From contig NZ_AFEJ02000003.1 of assembly GCF_000238775.2 (NCBI RefSeq), positions 248,001-312,000 of the forward strand: DNA of 64,000 bases. Reading direction: 5' to 3'. The notes under the pieces were generated by a model. It was not told the origin of the DNA. It made no database searches and was given only the letters and a program-made list of their open reading frames with translations. Position numbers and translations under genes: made by a program. Source of the stretch: Acaryochloris sp. CCMEE 5410 (GTDB taxonomy: Bacteria; Cyanobacteriota; Cyanobacteriia; Thermosynechococcales; Thermosynechococcaceae). Below, piece after piece: positions 17,114-25,931 of the stretch (the first letter of the stretch is position 1; every line of letters begins with the position of its first letter).

Positions 17114-18286
17114 GTGAGGATGCAACATCGTTATTGGGCCACTGCGCTTTCTGGAACGTTGGTCTCGATGACGCTAGGGAGTGGTCTTCTACCAGCACAG
17201 GCTGAGGAGACGCAAACGGGGACTAAAACACAGCCAATGCATCAGGAGGTTGAAATCTCAGCAAATCCTGACCTGCCTCTAGCCGATCTGTTGGAAGTCC
17301 CTAGTGAAGCAGAACTCTCTGCAGAGGAAGGCGATCAACTGGCACCCCTTACATCGAAGCCTAGCGCTACCGCAGACGCCCTAAAACCGACAATTGCAGA
17401 AACCTCCAATTCAGGAGCGTTGCTGCCCACTCACGCCCAAGAATTTGAGAGGACAGAGGAAAGCAAAGTACAGCCGCCCACACTTTTCCTTGAGACCAGC
17501 AGGCAGGCCCCCCAGCCCTCTTTTACAAACGGCCCTCTGGCACAGACTCTGACGCAGAAACCACCTGAAACTCCGCAGTCCTCATCTGAGACTCCACAGA
17601 CAACTGATAAGGAAGACTGGCCATCACCCGTTAAAGACAATCAAACCTTCTCCTTTGTCTTAATCGATCAGTTGGAGGTTCGCACCGTTGATGGCCCAAC
17701 GACGCTGAACTGGGATGCGATTGGCTGGGTGGGGGGCGACATCAGACGCTTCTGGTTCAAAACAGAAGGTGATGTGGGCCTCTCGGCGGACACTGGCGGT
17801 GAGGCAGAGGTACAGGCTCTATACGGTCAACTGGTTGCACCTTTTTGGGACTTTCAGGCGGGCCTAAGGTATGACCGCTTGTATGGTCCTGGCCCAGACC
17901 GAGGGCGGGCCTTTGCAGTGGTCGGCATCCAGGGATTAGCGCCCTACCTACTTGAGGTGGATGCTTCCCTATTCATTAGCGAGGATGGCGATGTTTCAGC
18001 CAGACTCACGGGAGAATATGAGATGTTGCTGACCCAGCGCTTGATCTTACAGCCCAAGGCTGAGATCAATCTTGCCGCCCAGAGGGTTGAAAACTTTGGT
18101 GTTGGCTCAGGTCTTAATGATATTGAGCTGGGGCTGCGACTCCGCTATGAGATTAGCCGTAAGTTTGCTCCTTACGTTGGCATCAACTGGCAGCGCAAGT
18201 TCTTTGAAACCGCTGACTTGGCTAGAGAAGAAGGAGAAAGCGTCGGGGACTTCTCGGCCCTAGCGGGCGTAAGGCTTTTATTCTAG
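17114..18286 (+). CDS. copB: CopB-family outer-membrane copper resistance protein
   Basis: The 390-residue precursor has a signal peptide (ending near AQAEE), a Pro/Thr/Glu-rich linker to about residue 170, and a C-terminal beta-barrel. The barrel begins FSFVLIDQLEVRT and includes the CopB-type RFWFKTEGD and YGQLVAPFWDFQAGLRYD segments. It ends in Phe (GVRLLF), as outer-membrane barrels do. The Met-rich N-terminal repeats usual for CopB are absent and instead encoded by the preceding gene. Start at GTG 17114 with a GAGGT site; ATG 17120 is an alternative. It is the third gene of the copA operon. Confidence 0.88.
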   Translation: MRMQHRYWATALSGTLVSMTLGSGLLPAQAEETQTGTKTQPMHQEVEISANPDLPLADLLEVPSEAELSAEEGDQLAPLTSKPSATADALKPTIAETSNSGALLPTHAQEFERTEESKVQPPTLFLETSRQAPQPSFTNGPLAQTLTQKPPETPQSSSETPQTTDKEDWPSPVKDNQTFSFVLIDQLEVRTVDGPTTLNWDAIGWVGGDIRRFWFKTEGDVGLSADTGGEAEVQALYGQLVAPFWDFQAGLRYDRLYGPGPDRGRAFAVVGIQGLAPYLLEVDASLFISEDGDVSARLTGEYEMLLTQRLILQPKAEINLAAQRVENFGVGSGLNDIELGLRLRYEISRKFAPYVGINWQRKFFETADLAREEGESVGDFSALAGVRLLF

Positions 18287-18310
18287 AGTTGAGTACGATT
18301 GGAGATTGGA

Positions 18311-18327
18311 TATCATTCTGAGATAGG
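18311..18327 (+). promoter_or_regulatory. Degenerate TYTCAT-type repeat
   Basis: TATCAT-TCTGA-GATAGG keeps the first half-site and the spacer of the neighbouring operators; the second half-site is weak. It lies 69 bp before the ATG at 18396. Confidence 0.35.
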
Positions 18328-18395
18328 AACTTTATTCTGCGATCCTAAATTTACGTTAGCTAATTTGAACACTAATACGTCACGAGGGAATATCG

Positions 18396-18736
18396 ATGAC
18401 TCTTCACCGTTTCACAAAGGCAGAGCCAAATACTGCAGCTTTTCTTTGGCTCACAGTGGCGAAAGTCACGTTCGCTCAAGTAAAAGCCAGAAAACTGAAA
18501 CTTCAACATCTCATGGATCGGAGACTGTGCCAAAGTCTCAGCATACTGAGCCTGCCGAGATTGCCAAGCCGTCGCCTATCCCTGTAGAACCTTCTACAGC
18601 GTCAGTGGTAAGTGATCAGACAACGCTTGCAAGTTCCATAATGGGCTTTCCCTTCGGTTTGGGTGAACTCTCCTTAGGTTTGATTCTAGTTGGCCCAGTC
18701 TGCTTGTCTGCTGTAAGACGGTGGCTGCAGTCATGA
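18396..18736 (+). pseudogene. Small exported/membrane protein, apparent frameshift
   Basis: The ATG at 18396 has a strong GAGGG ribosome site and starts a signal-like sequence (TAAFLWLTVAKVTFAQ). The frame that overlaps the next gene by ATGA carries a Ser/Thr/Pro-rich linker (KTETSTSHGSETVPK) and a C-terminal membrane helix (LGELSLGLILVGPVCLSAV). The two frames join if one A is added to the A-run at 18482-18485, giving a protein of about 113 residues. I therefore treat them as one gene with a one-base loss, real or a sequence error. No family is recognised. The position between copB and a PepSY-like helix protein suggests a copper-related membrane function. Confidence 0.55.
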
Positions 18737-19017
18737 GTTCCGCTCGCTTGAACCTCCGCCGCCTACACAAAGCAACTGCCCCATTGATGTGTGTTCCCCT
18801 GCTGCTAACGTTACTCACTGGCGTTGGGTTTCAAATGGCGGCTGTCAGCGGCAAGGGAGATCAGTTTCTCTGGCTGCTGGACCTTCATCGAGGAAAGTTT
18901 GGTCGATTTAATCTAGAGCTGGTCTACCCATTCCTCAACGCGCTTGGCCTACTGGTACTGATCATTACGGGAACGTTGATGTGGTTGAAGCAGCGTCAAC
19001 CTCGGGTAAGACGGTAA
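18733..19017 (+). CDS. PepSY-associated transmembrane protein, small
   Basis: The 94-residue protein has the layout of short PepSY-TM proteins: RLHKATAPLMCVPLLLTLLTG for the first helix, LLDLHRGKFG in the loop and a second helix LVLIITGTLMWLKQR. Full PepSY-TM proteins have extra domains, so this is a minimal form. It starts by ATGA overlap with the preceding gene. Similar small proteins accompany copper and iron systems, but the biochemical role is not known. Confidence 0.7.
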   Translation: MSSARLNLRRLHKATAPLMCVPLLLTLLTGVGFQMAAVSGKGDQFLWLLDLHRGKFGRFNLELVYPFLNALGLLVLIITGTLMWLKQRQPRVRR

Positions 19018-19025
19018 CTCCCAAC

Positions 19026-19736
19026 TCATTCAACTCTGATGATGTTTTGCATCCCAAACCAGTTGTAGCGCCGAATGCCCCAGGGCAGGCCAACCAACAG
19101 AATCAGAAAAATAGCAGACAGGGCAATTCCGGCAGGTAGACCTATTGTAAATGCTGACCCCATGTAGGTTAGGAGAAGGGTTGAAGGAATCATGCCCAAC
19201 AAGGTAGCGCTGGCGTAGATGGGGAGCGAAAGTCCGGTAATACCTGCGCCATAGCTCATTAAGTCAAACGACAAGACCGGAAGTAAACGAGTCAGGAATA
19301 TCAACCAGCCAAGATATAGCTCTCCTCGCTCCTTTGAGAAGTAGATGAGTTTCCCAGTGAGAGCGTAAACAGTGGAACGCCCTAAGGTACAGCCAATGTA
19401 GTAAGCAACCAAGCTACCAATAAATCCACCCATGACGCTGTAGATTCCCGCCACTAGAGACCCCCATATTGCTCCGGCAGCAACTGCAATGGGGGCACCT
19501 GGAATCGGACTAATCACCACGGATAGAGCCACGATGCCTATGTAGACGAATGGACCTAGCCAGCCTGCGTTGATGACCGTTTGCCTGAAGGTTTCAGGGC
19601 TAGATAGATCGGGCGGAGAATAAATCCACCAGCAGGCTAGCAAGCACCCGATGAGCAGCAAAAATGCAATCGCATTTGGGCGGGTGAATAGAGCCCGCAA
19701 TCGTCTGATTTGGCTTCTCCTTCTCAATCTACCCAC
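19026..19736 (-). CDS. DedA/TVP38 (SNARE-associated) family membrane protein
   Basis: The 236-residue membrane protein carries the VTT-domain core: GPFVYIGIVAL, ISPIPGAPIAVAAGAIWG, GGFIGSLVAYYIG and LTRLLPVLSFDLMSYGAGIT. These include the re-entrant loops with conserved Pro, Gly and Arg. Family members act as lipid scramblases or transporters and influence metal and membrane stress tolerance. It begins 17 bases after the frameshifted oxidase stop, so both are probably co-transcribed. A TVP38-like protein beside a mercuric or copper oxidase is a common arrangement. No specific substrate can be assigned. Confidence 0.85.
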   Translation of the reverse strand: MGRLRRRSQIRRLRALFTRPNAIAFLLLIGCLLACWWIYSPPDLSSPETFRQTVINAGWLGPFVYIGIVALSVVISPIPGAPIAVAAGAIWGSLVAGIYSVMGGFIGSLVAYYIGCTLGRSTVYALTGKLIYFSKERGELYLGWLIFLTRLLPVLSFDLMSYGAGITGLSLPIYASATLLGMIPSTLLLTYMGSAFTIGLPAGIALSAIFLILLVGLPWGIRRYNWFGMQNIIRVE

Positions 19737-19753
19737 GCCTAATTCCCAGATCC

Positions 19754-21230
19754 CTAAGCTTGCATCTCAATCGTGCCCATCATTCCTAGTTCCTCATGAT
19801 CGAGAATATGACAGTGGTAAACAGTTTTGCCTGGATAGTCTTTGAATGGAATCCGAATCCGCACCGTCTCACCAGTTGGGATTAAGACCGTATCCTTCCA
19901 AGTTTGATACGGCTCAGGTTTACCATTTCGGGCAATCACCTGAAAGGGATTAGTGTGGAGATGGAAGGGATGATCCATGACCCCAGTATTTGAGATGTCC
20001 CAATCTTCTATGGTGTCCAGTGCTACTTCCGTATCAATGCGCTGCGGATCAAAAGACTTGCCATTGATTAAAAACACCATTCCCTGTCCCGGCACCATGC
20101 CATGATTGAGGGCAAATTTGCGTTCAGTCGTTGGGCTTGCCAGGTCATCTACGGGAAGCAGTTTTTGGGGTAAAGATTGCGGTTCAACCTGGCCTGAGTA
20201 GGACAATGTTGCCAAGGTCTGAGGGGAGTCTTGATCATTTTGGTGCATCATTCCTGGCCCCATATGTTCCCGACCCATCATGCCGGGTCCTCTGCGGTTT
20301 TGACCCATCATGCCGCCCATCATCCCCATCTGCCCTCGGCTGTAGGGCAGATCCAATAATCGATACTCGCCGGGTTCTTGCTCCCCACGCACAAGGACTT
20401 CAGCTCGTTCACCCGGCGATAAAAGGAGTTCCGACATCTCAACAGGAACTGATAAGGGATGACCATCGGTCGCAATCAGATAAAACGGATGCTTTTCCAG
20501 CGCTAAACGATAAAATCGGGCATTGGACGCGTTGACCAACCTCAGCCGCGCCAACCCACCTGCGGGAATTGAAAATGAAGGATTGACCTGACCATTGACC
20601 GTCACAAGATCCCCTCCCGACCCGCCATGCGACCCATCATGGGTCGATCTTGTTCAACCACAAAGTCTTTTAAAAACAGAAAAATCTCTTCTGCTGCCTG
20701 AATTTCAGGTATCTCATCCAGCGGGCCTCGGACGACGAAAATACCGCCTAACCCTCCTAGAATTTGGTCCGCAACATAGCCATGTAAATGGGGATGGTAG
20801 TAGGCTAATCCCCCGGAATGCGTCTGAGGAATTGAGAACTCGTAGGTGACCTGTTCCCCACTGCCAACGCTGAGAAAAACGTTGTCTGCATTGCCTGTGG
20901 GTGGAATATGCAGGCCATGGTAATGCAGGTTGGTCGGGTCTGGCAGATTATTCTGAAACCGGATCCGCACGGTATCACCGAGTTTGCTTCCAGCCGTGGG
21001 CCAGGAATCTGACCGTTATAGGCCAGTAAATCCACGGTTTCGTCCCCTAAATTAATCTCCCGAGCGCTGGCTTCGAGGTCAAGTTCCAATACCCCATTGC
21101 GGCTGGTGTGCAGCTTTGGACGCTTGACCTGAGGCTCAGGGGCTGTTTGGGTTTGACCACGACCGCATCTTGAAAGCAGTACAGAACCCGCACTACTGGC
21201 GCACAAGGCTAGAAATTGCCTACGTTGCAT
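19754..21230 (-). pseudogene. Multicopper oxidase split by two one-base frameshifts
   Basis: Three overlapping frames together encode one oxidase related to the protein at 8757. The first (start 21230, MQRRQFLALCASSAG, Tat plus lipobox SRCG) ends near an A-run at 20983-20985. The second carries LHYHGLHIPP and YYHPHLHG, and ends at a G-run at 20611-20614. The third carries a Met-rich insert (MMGGMMGQNRRGPGMMG), HPFHLHTNPF and YHCHILDHEELGMMG. Adding one base at each run restores a single protein of about 490 residues. All copper ligands are otherwise intact. This is either a recent pseudogene or a sequence error. Confidence 0.85.
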
Positions 21231-21296
21231 CCCTGTCCCCTCCTAATGTTGGGGCTGTCCTAGCAGCCCCCTTACTCTCAATTAGGGCACAAGATT

Positions 21297-21313
21297 ATGA
21301 GATTAGGATGATA
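21297..21313 (-). promoter_or_regulatory. TYTCAT-type direct repeat upstream of the frameshifted oxidase
   Basis: On the minus strand it reads TATCAT-CCTAA-TCTCAT, 11-bp period, 67 bp before the oxidase ATG. Confidence 0.55.
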
Positions 21314-21362
21314 TCTCTTCGTGCGGTAAGCGCTTTGTGCCAAGCCAGGGTGGATATTAGCC

Positions 21363-21884
21363 TTAGGAATGATGTTCTGCAAATACGGTAGTCTGCCCTG
21401 CCTCATCAAACGTGAATACAGAATAGGGTTCTTTGATGTTCCCCGATTCCATCCCCGGTGATCCAATTGGCATGCCAGGGACGGCTATACCTGCAACATC
21501 AGGTTTCTCAGCTAGTAACCGTTTAACATCAGCAGCGGGAATATGGCCTTCAATCACGTAACCATTTGCGATCGCAGTATGGCAAGACGCTAGATCGTCA
21601 GGTACATTATGTTCCCGCTTTACACCTTCGAGATTCTCAGTGATATTATCTTGAACCTGGAATCCTTGAGCCTTCATATGCTCTATCCAAACACCGCAGC
21701 AGCCACAAGTGGGGCTACGGAAAGCTGTAATTTTCAATGCTTCGGGGGGAAGGTTTTCTGCGATTGCAGGGTGATGCATCTGTTTGGGGGCAACCACAGC
21801 ATAGATGCCTATACCGACGCCACCCGTCACTAGGATTGCAGCTCCGATACGAAGCCAAGGGTGTTGGAAAAGATTTTTTATCAT
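21363..21884 (-). CDS. DUF411 metal-binding protein
   Basis: The 173-residue protein has an N-terminal signal anchor (LRIGAAILVTGGVGIGIYAVV) and a periplasmic DUF411 domain. The family signature FRSPTCGCCGVWIEHM contains the CGCC motif, and ASCHTAIANGYVIEGHIPAADV supplies a second Cys/His pair. DUF411 proteins are found with copper, silver and mercury resistance genes and probably bind or pass on soft metals. It lies upstream of the frameshifted oxidase on the same strand. A short Met-rich segment, PGMPIGSPGME, could also take part in copper binding. Confidence 0.85.
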   Translation of the reverse strand: MIKNLFQHPWLRIGAAILVTGGVGIGIYAVVAPKQMHHPAIAENLPPEALKITAFRSPTCGCCGVWIEHMKAQGFQVQDNITENLEGVKREHNVPDDLASCHTAIANGYVIEGHIPAADVKRLLAEKPDVAGIAVPGMPIGSPGMESGNIKEPYSVFTFDEAGQTTVFAEHHS

Positions 21885-22292
21885 TGTTCAATTTGTTGAA
21901 TATTGGATTGACATCACGCTTGAATCGATTGCGATGTCTGTTGGCTCCAGTATAGCCATACCCACCCACTAGAGTGTCAAGGGGCCTTAATCAGAATGTA
22001 GTCCTGCTATGGTTTTTAAGAGATTTAGTACCCCTAAAGGTATCGATTTCTCTGATCTCATCCTGATCTCATAATGCTTTGCCAGGATTTTAGAGGGAAC
22101 CTCCCTATGACTGACTCATAGCACCTGAACCGCAGTATGCCTTTTCGACAATCCTGCAAAGAGTTCATAGAGGAGGTTCTTCTACAGTCATGTGGATTGT
22201 GCATAGGGTATATGGGAGTAGGCATCGCTAAAACGATTTCTGGTCTCGGCCAGACGCTCAAGGTTTAGGTATCAGCTTAGTTTTGTTCCTTA
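21885..22292. other. Intergenic stretch with one operator-like repeat
   Basis: No convincing gene is seen on either strand. It contains the perfect TYTCAT repeat at 22056-22072, described separately. Sequence after that repeat resembles the merR upstream region for a few bases (ATGCTTTGCCA against ATGTCCTGCCA). Confidence 0.5.
22056..22072 (+). promoter_or_regulatory. Orphan TYTCAT-N5-TYTCAT direct repeat
   Basis: TCTCAT-CCTGA-TCTCAT is identical to the site at 10941 over 17 bases. No plus-strand gene follows closely, so it may mark the lost upstream edge of a deleted gene or act at a distance on DUF411. Confidence 0.5.
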
Positions 22293-22310
22293 CTGAACTG
22301 TCCAGTTCAG
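22293..22310. promoter_or_regulatory. Perfect palindrome, TetR-type operator
   Basis: CTGAACTG-TC-CAGTTCAG is a perfect 8-bp-arm dyad 10 bp before the truncated tetR start at 22321, as expected of an autoregulatory operator. Confidence 0.6.
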
Positions 22311-22320
22311 AAGAAGTTCT

Positions 22321-22416
22321 ATGGATGGAAAGACCTTGCCAAAAATTCAGGAACGGATTTTTGCCACAAACTCATTTGTCCTACACGGTTGTTTGGGGAC
22401 ATCATGGATGAGGTGA
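22321..22416 (+). pseudogene. TetR-family regulator, 5' remnant
   Basis: The ATG at 22321 opens MDGKTLPKIQERIFATNSFV and then LHGCLGTSW, stopping after 31 residues. The IQERIFATNSFVLHG stretch resembles the first helix of TetR DNA-binding domains (usual pattern: ILxAAxxLFxxHG). The helix-turn-helix and ligand domain are missing. With the palindrome just upstream, this looks like the start of a tetR gene cut off by a deletion or rearrangement. It is short, so similarity by chance is possible. Confidence 0.45.
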
Positions 22417-22529
22417 ATGATAGGTTTGAAAGGGGGACGCTGGAGATTGCGGCGTCGGGGCTACGGCAGACCTGCCAATCGCGAATTGTTGAGGGGGATG
22501 GCGGTGGGGTTACAAATTGTATTCGATGA

Positions 22530-24440
22530 TCATCTTAAAATGCGCCCAGCATTGAAAATAGCCAACAATGCTACACCGACATCAGCAAAGACAGCCTCCC
22601 AGAGTGTTGCAACGCCAACAGCTCCTAGACCAATGAAAATTGCTTTCACCGTCATCGCAAGGATGATATTCTGCCAGACAATCTGTAGGGTGCGCTGGGC
22701 AATTGCAATCGCCTCAGCTACTTTGGACGGTGCATCAGTCATAATCACCACATCAGCGGTTTCAATCGCCGCATCTGAGCCGAGTCCTCCCATCGCCATC
22801 CCCACATCTGCTCTGGCAATTACGGGGGCATCGTTAATGCCATCCCCGACAAAGGCCACTTTGCCTTGAGTATGACTGGCCCGATCTAATATTTCCTCTA
22901 AAGCCGCAACTTTACCCTCGGGCAACAGTTCAGCACGATACTGGTCGAGACCAAGGGTGTGAGCAATACGATCGGCCACCGCTTGGTTATCACCTGTCAG
23001 CATGACGGTTTGAATGCCCTGCAAATGTAGGGCTTGAATCGCTGCTATTGCGTCTTCTTTCAGTTCATCCTCAATGACGATACGCCCAGTATATTCACCA
23101 TCCACAGCTAGGTGAGTGACGGTTCCTTCTACGATGCAAACGTCATGGGGAATGCTTTCTCGATGCAGCAGTCGGTCATTTCCTGCTAGAACGGTACGCT
23201 CCTCTATGCGGGCAATAATGCCGTGACCTGCAATCTCTTCGTACTCCTGAACGCCAGATTTATGGACTGATTTACCATGCGCCTGTCGAATAGACTGCGC
23301 AACGGGATGATTAGACTGAGACTCAACTTGAGCTGCCAGCGCCAACAGTTGGGACTGGGTGAACCCATTCTCGGAGATAACGTCTGTGACGCGGAAGTTG
23401 CCTTGGGTTAAGGTACCCGTTTTATCAAAGACGACGGTTTTCACCTGGGCCAGCGCATCCAAGAAGACGGAACCTTTGACAAGAATGCCGCGTTTAGCAG
23501 CTCCTCCCACGCCCCCAAAATAGCCCAGCGGAATACTAATTACTAGACCGCAGGGACAGGAAATGACGAGCAGCACCAACGCGCGATAGGTCCATTCAGC
23601 CTGGGTTGCACCAGCAATGAGCAGCGGCGGCAAAATTGCCACCGCCAGCGATAGGACCACAACGACAGGAGTGTAGTAGCGGGCAAAGCGGGTGATGAAC
23701 TTTTCGGTGTTGGCCTTCTTACTACTGGCGTTTTCCACCAGTTCTAAAATTCTGGAGATTGAGGATTCTGCAAAGGGTTTGGTAACGCGCACCGTCAGCA
23801 CTCCCGACTGGTTAATCATGCCAGAAAGGACAGTTTCACCAGTCACGACAGTGCGGGGGACCGACTCTCCCGTGAGGGCAGAGGTATCGACTTGGGATTG
23901 GCCCGATAGGATCTCCCCATCCAAAGGCACCTTCTCTCCCGGTCGAATCAGAATGAGATCACCAATGTTGATGGATTTAGGATCCACCTCACGAACCTGA
24001 TCGCCCAGTTTGAGATTGGCAGTATCGGGTCGCACCTCTAGTAGGGCTTTGATAGAGCGGCGCGATCTCCCTACTGAATAATCCTGAAACAGCTCTCCGA
24101 TCTGGAAAAACAGCATGACCGCCACGGCCTCGGGAAGTTCATGAATGGCGATCGCGCCCAGCGTGGCAATGGCCATCAGAAAATTCTCGTCAAAGATTCG
24201 CCCTCTCAGGATGTTGCGTCCCGCCGTTATCAATACGCTCCAACCACTAATTAGATAGGCCGGAATCAAAACCGCGTATTCGCCAACGGAATAGGGGGTG
24301 TTGTTTAGAGCCTTGTTAAATAACAGACCAATAACGAAGAGCAATGCTGAGACCGCAATGGGAATCAATGCCTTACGAAGGCTAAACTGATGGCGATCCT
24401 GATGGTCGCAGCAGTCGCCGTGGGTGTGAGACGCTGACAT
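22530..24440 (-). CDS. Zn2+/Cd2+-type P1B ATPase
   Basis: The 636-residue heavy-metal exporter pumps divalent metal out of the cytoplasm using ATP. Motifs in order are the actuator TGES, the metal-site CPC in VISCPCGL, the phosphorylated DKTGTLT, SNHPVA and GDGINDAP. The last helix has DVGVALLAIFNA, whose Asp is typical of Zn/Cd/Pb pumps (ZntA group). The N terminus lacks the usual HMA domain but has a His/Cys cluster (HTHGDCCDHQDRH). An SmtB-type operator sits directly before the start. The adjacent SmtB-like gene is the likely repressor. Zn export is the best guess; Cd or Co cannot be excluded. Confidence 0.93.
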   Translation of the reverse strand: MSASHTHGDCCDHQDRHQFSLRKALIPIAVSALLFVIGLLFNKALNNTPYSVGEYAVLIPAYLISGWSVLITAGRNILRGRIFDENFLMAIATLGAIAIHELPEAVAVMLFFQIGELFQDYSVGRSRRSIKALLEVRPDTANLKLGDQVREVDPKSINIGDLILIRPGEKVPLDGEILSGQSQVDTSALTGESVPRTVVTGETVLSGMINQSGVLTVRVTKPFAESSISRILELVENASSKKANTEKFITRFARYYTPVVVVLSLAVAILPPLLIAGATQAEWTYRALVLLVISCPCGLVISIPLGYFGGVGGAAKRGILVKGSVFLDALAQVKTVVFDKTGTLTQGNFRVTDVISENGFTQSQLLALAAQVESQSNHPVAQSIRQAHGKSVHKSGVQEYEEIAGHGIIARIEERTVLAGNDRLLHRESIPHDVCIVEGTVTHLAVDGEYTGRIVIEDELKEDAIAAIQALHLQGIQTVMLTGDNQAVADRIAHTLGLDQYRAELLPEGKVAALEEILDRASHTQGKVAFVGDGINDAPVIARADVGMAMGGLGSDAAIETADVVIMTDAPSKVAEAIAIAQRTLQIVWQNIILAMTVKAIFIGLGAVGVATLWEAVFADVGVALLAIFNAGRILR

Positions 24441-24468
24441 AGGAACACTTACTCTATTGAATATGAAT

Positions 24469-24488
24469 ATCTGAAAGATTATTCAGAT
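24469..24488. promoter_or_regulatory. SmtB/ArsR-type operator of the P-type ATPase
   Basis: ATCTGAA-N6-TTCAGAT is a perfect 7-bp dyad located 28 bp before the ATPase start. It shares TCTGAA/TTCAGA half-sites with the operator of the repressor gene at 25049. Confidence 0.7.
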
Positions 24489-24589
24489 GATACAGCAAAT
24501 TGATTGCTTTAGCCACTGGTTGCGATGAGAGGGATTGGTGGCGTCCTCGGTGTTTTGTTAATCCTCGCTGGAATGAAGAGAAGGTTGGT

Positions 24590-24997
24590 TTAGAAGGCAC
24601 TCTGCTCGTCAAGGTGATCAGCGACTTCTCTATAGAGGGTCATGATGTGGTCGTCGGCAAGACTGTAGCAAACGTTGCGACCTTGGCGGCGGTACTTGAC
24701 CAGCCGTTGCGATCTCAACACGCGCAATTGATGGGACACGGCTGATTCGCCCATTTTGACAGCGGCAGCCAAATCACAGACACACAGCTCCTGCTGAGCG
24801 AGGGCCGACAGTAGCTTGAGGCGATGGGGGTCAGAGAGGGCACTAAAAAAGTCTGCCATTCGCTGCGCCTTCTCTGTTTCTATAATGTCGGGTTGCACTT
24901 GGCGAACATTGTCTAGATGGACTAGGGCGTCCTCACAACTCGGAGCGTCAAGTGATACAGGGACGGATTGAGAGTTCGATGCTTCTGTGGCAGCCAT
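24590..24997 (-). CDS. SmtB/ZiaR-family zinc-responsive repressor
   Basis: The 135-residue ArsR-family winged-helix protein represses metal-export genes and releases DNA on metal binding. It has ELCVCDLAA (the alpha-3 CxC site used by CadC/ZiaR), the recognition helix [11 protein letters not shown], and a C-terminal alpha-5 site [17 protein letters not shown] with Asp, His, His and Glu in the SmtB pattern. Having both sites is typical of ZiaR. Two matched palindromes, one before this gene and one before the ATPase, indicate autoregulation plus control of the pump. Confidence 0.9.
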   Translation of the reverse strand: MAATEASNSQSVPVSLDAPSCEDALVHLDNVRQVQPDIIETEKAQRMADFFSALSDPHRLKLLSALAQQELCVCDLAAAVKMGESAVSHQLRVLRSQRLVKYRRQGRNVCYSLADDHIMTLYREVADHLDEQSAF

Positions 24998-25048
24998 CGC
25001 AGGATGATGAAGGTATCTGTACTTCCATGATACTGAGAATCATTACTG

Positions 25049-25066
25049 TCTGAATACCTATTCAGA
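25049..25066. promoter_or_regulatory. SmtB/ArsR-type operator of the repressor gene
   Basis: TCTGAATA-CC-TATTCAGA is a perfect 8-bp dyad lying 52 bp before the smtB-like start, close to the classic 12-2-12 ArsR-family operator. Confidence 0.75.
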
Positions 25067-25169
25067 TTTTCCGTTAATTCCTCGGTCAGTCTTACGAGTA
25101 AAGCTTAGGCATTGCCGGGTTAGAGCCGCCTGTTTTGCGGTTGCGATCTTCATCTTGGTTACGAATTGA

Positions 25170-25616
25170 TTAACTCAGCAACGTATTCGTAGGAACAACC
25201 TGAAAATTCATGCCCACTTGCAGAAAATGAGCATCACCCGTCAGAACGGTAACAATACCCAGCTCCTGCATAACCACCATTGACGTGAGATCCGTAAAAG
25301 AGATTCTGGGCTTGTCCAAGTACTTCAGTCGTAGTGTCCGCGTTGCGGCAAATCGCTCAATCGTGATTCGCTCTAGATAAAAGCTGTCTTGCTCAAAAGC
25401 ATCCAGCAATAGCTCCATCGATGCTTTTGCCTGCTCAGCCCGTAGACGTTTGAAAAACAGCGTAAAAGTTTCATCCAGCACATAGTCTGTGGTGTAGACC
25501 TGCCCTCCTGCAGCCCGAATGGTTTGATACTGCTTAACAACAGTAGCGTGCTGGTCTTCCCGGCGATCATGGAGAGTCAACCAACCCCAGGTGTCTACAA
25601 ATAGCTTAGTCACCAT
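25170..25616 (-). CDS. PIN-domain toxin (VapC-like)
   Basis: The 148-residue ribonuclease-fold protein has the acidic PIN residues in LFVDTWGWL, VLDETFTLFF, SFTDLTSMVV and LTGDAHFLQ. The frame is open further upstream, but the ATG at 25616 gives the standard PIN N terminus and overlaps the antitoxin stop by 11 bases. Such toxins cleave RNA and are neutralised by the adjacent antitoxin. The pair could stabilise the replicon. It lies between the zinc and second two-component modules and is transcribed away from its antitoxin's promoter as a two-gene operon. Confidence 0.82.
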   Translation of the reverse strand: MVTKLFVDTWGWLTLHDRREDQHATVVKQYQTIRAAGGQVYTTDYVLDETFTLFFKRLRAEQAKASMELLLDAFEQDSFYLERITIERFAATRTLRLKYLDKPRISFTDLTSMVVMQELGIVTVLTGDAHFLQVGMNFQVVPTNTLLS

Positions 25617-25830
25617 AGAGGTCAGCATCCACCTCTTGCGCCAGCGAACCGTGGGAAACCGCTCCGATGAAGGAGGAAAGGGGATCTGGCGTCGGCTCCA
25701 TTGTCGATATGCCGTGTTGAGGATTTGCTTGCAACGTCCCCACAAACCTAAGAACCTCAGTTAGTTGGCTTTCGGGCAACTGCTCAATCTCAGTCAGAAG
25801 GCGCTGCTTAACGGATGGGTTAGTCGTCAT
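25606..25830 (-). CDS. Antitoxin of the PIN-domain toxin
   Basis: The 74-residue protein begins MTTNPSVKQRLLTEIEQLPESQLTEVLRFVGTLQ, an N-terminal helical dimerisation segment common in cyanobacterial DUF2281-like antitoxins. An acidic, unstructured C terminus that could occupy the PIN active site follows. It overlaps the toxin gene by 11 bases. The family name is a tentative match, while the TA role follows from gene order and size. Confidence 0.7.
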   Translation of the reverse strand: MTTNPSVKQRLLTEIEQLPESQLTEVLRFVGTLQANPQHGISTMEPTPDPLSSFIGAVSHGSLAQEVDADLYGD

Positions 25831-25931
25831 TGTCTTTAGATTTCTTCCATGAAGTCGCTTCTATCCTATCTTGCCAGTCTAATTTCGACTGATCTCAAGA
25901 GCCTTGAGCCTGTTCCCTACGTTCCTCAGCG

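Noticed and set aside
18299-18395. TTG start at 18299 for the small membrane protein
   Set aside because: The stretch contains an operator-like repeat and no ribosome site, while ATG 18396 has GAGGG.
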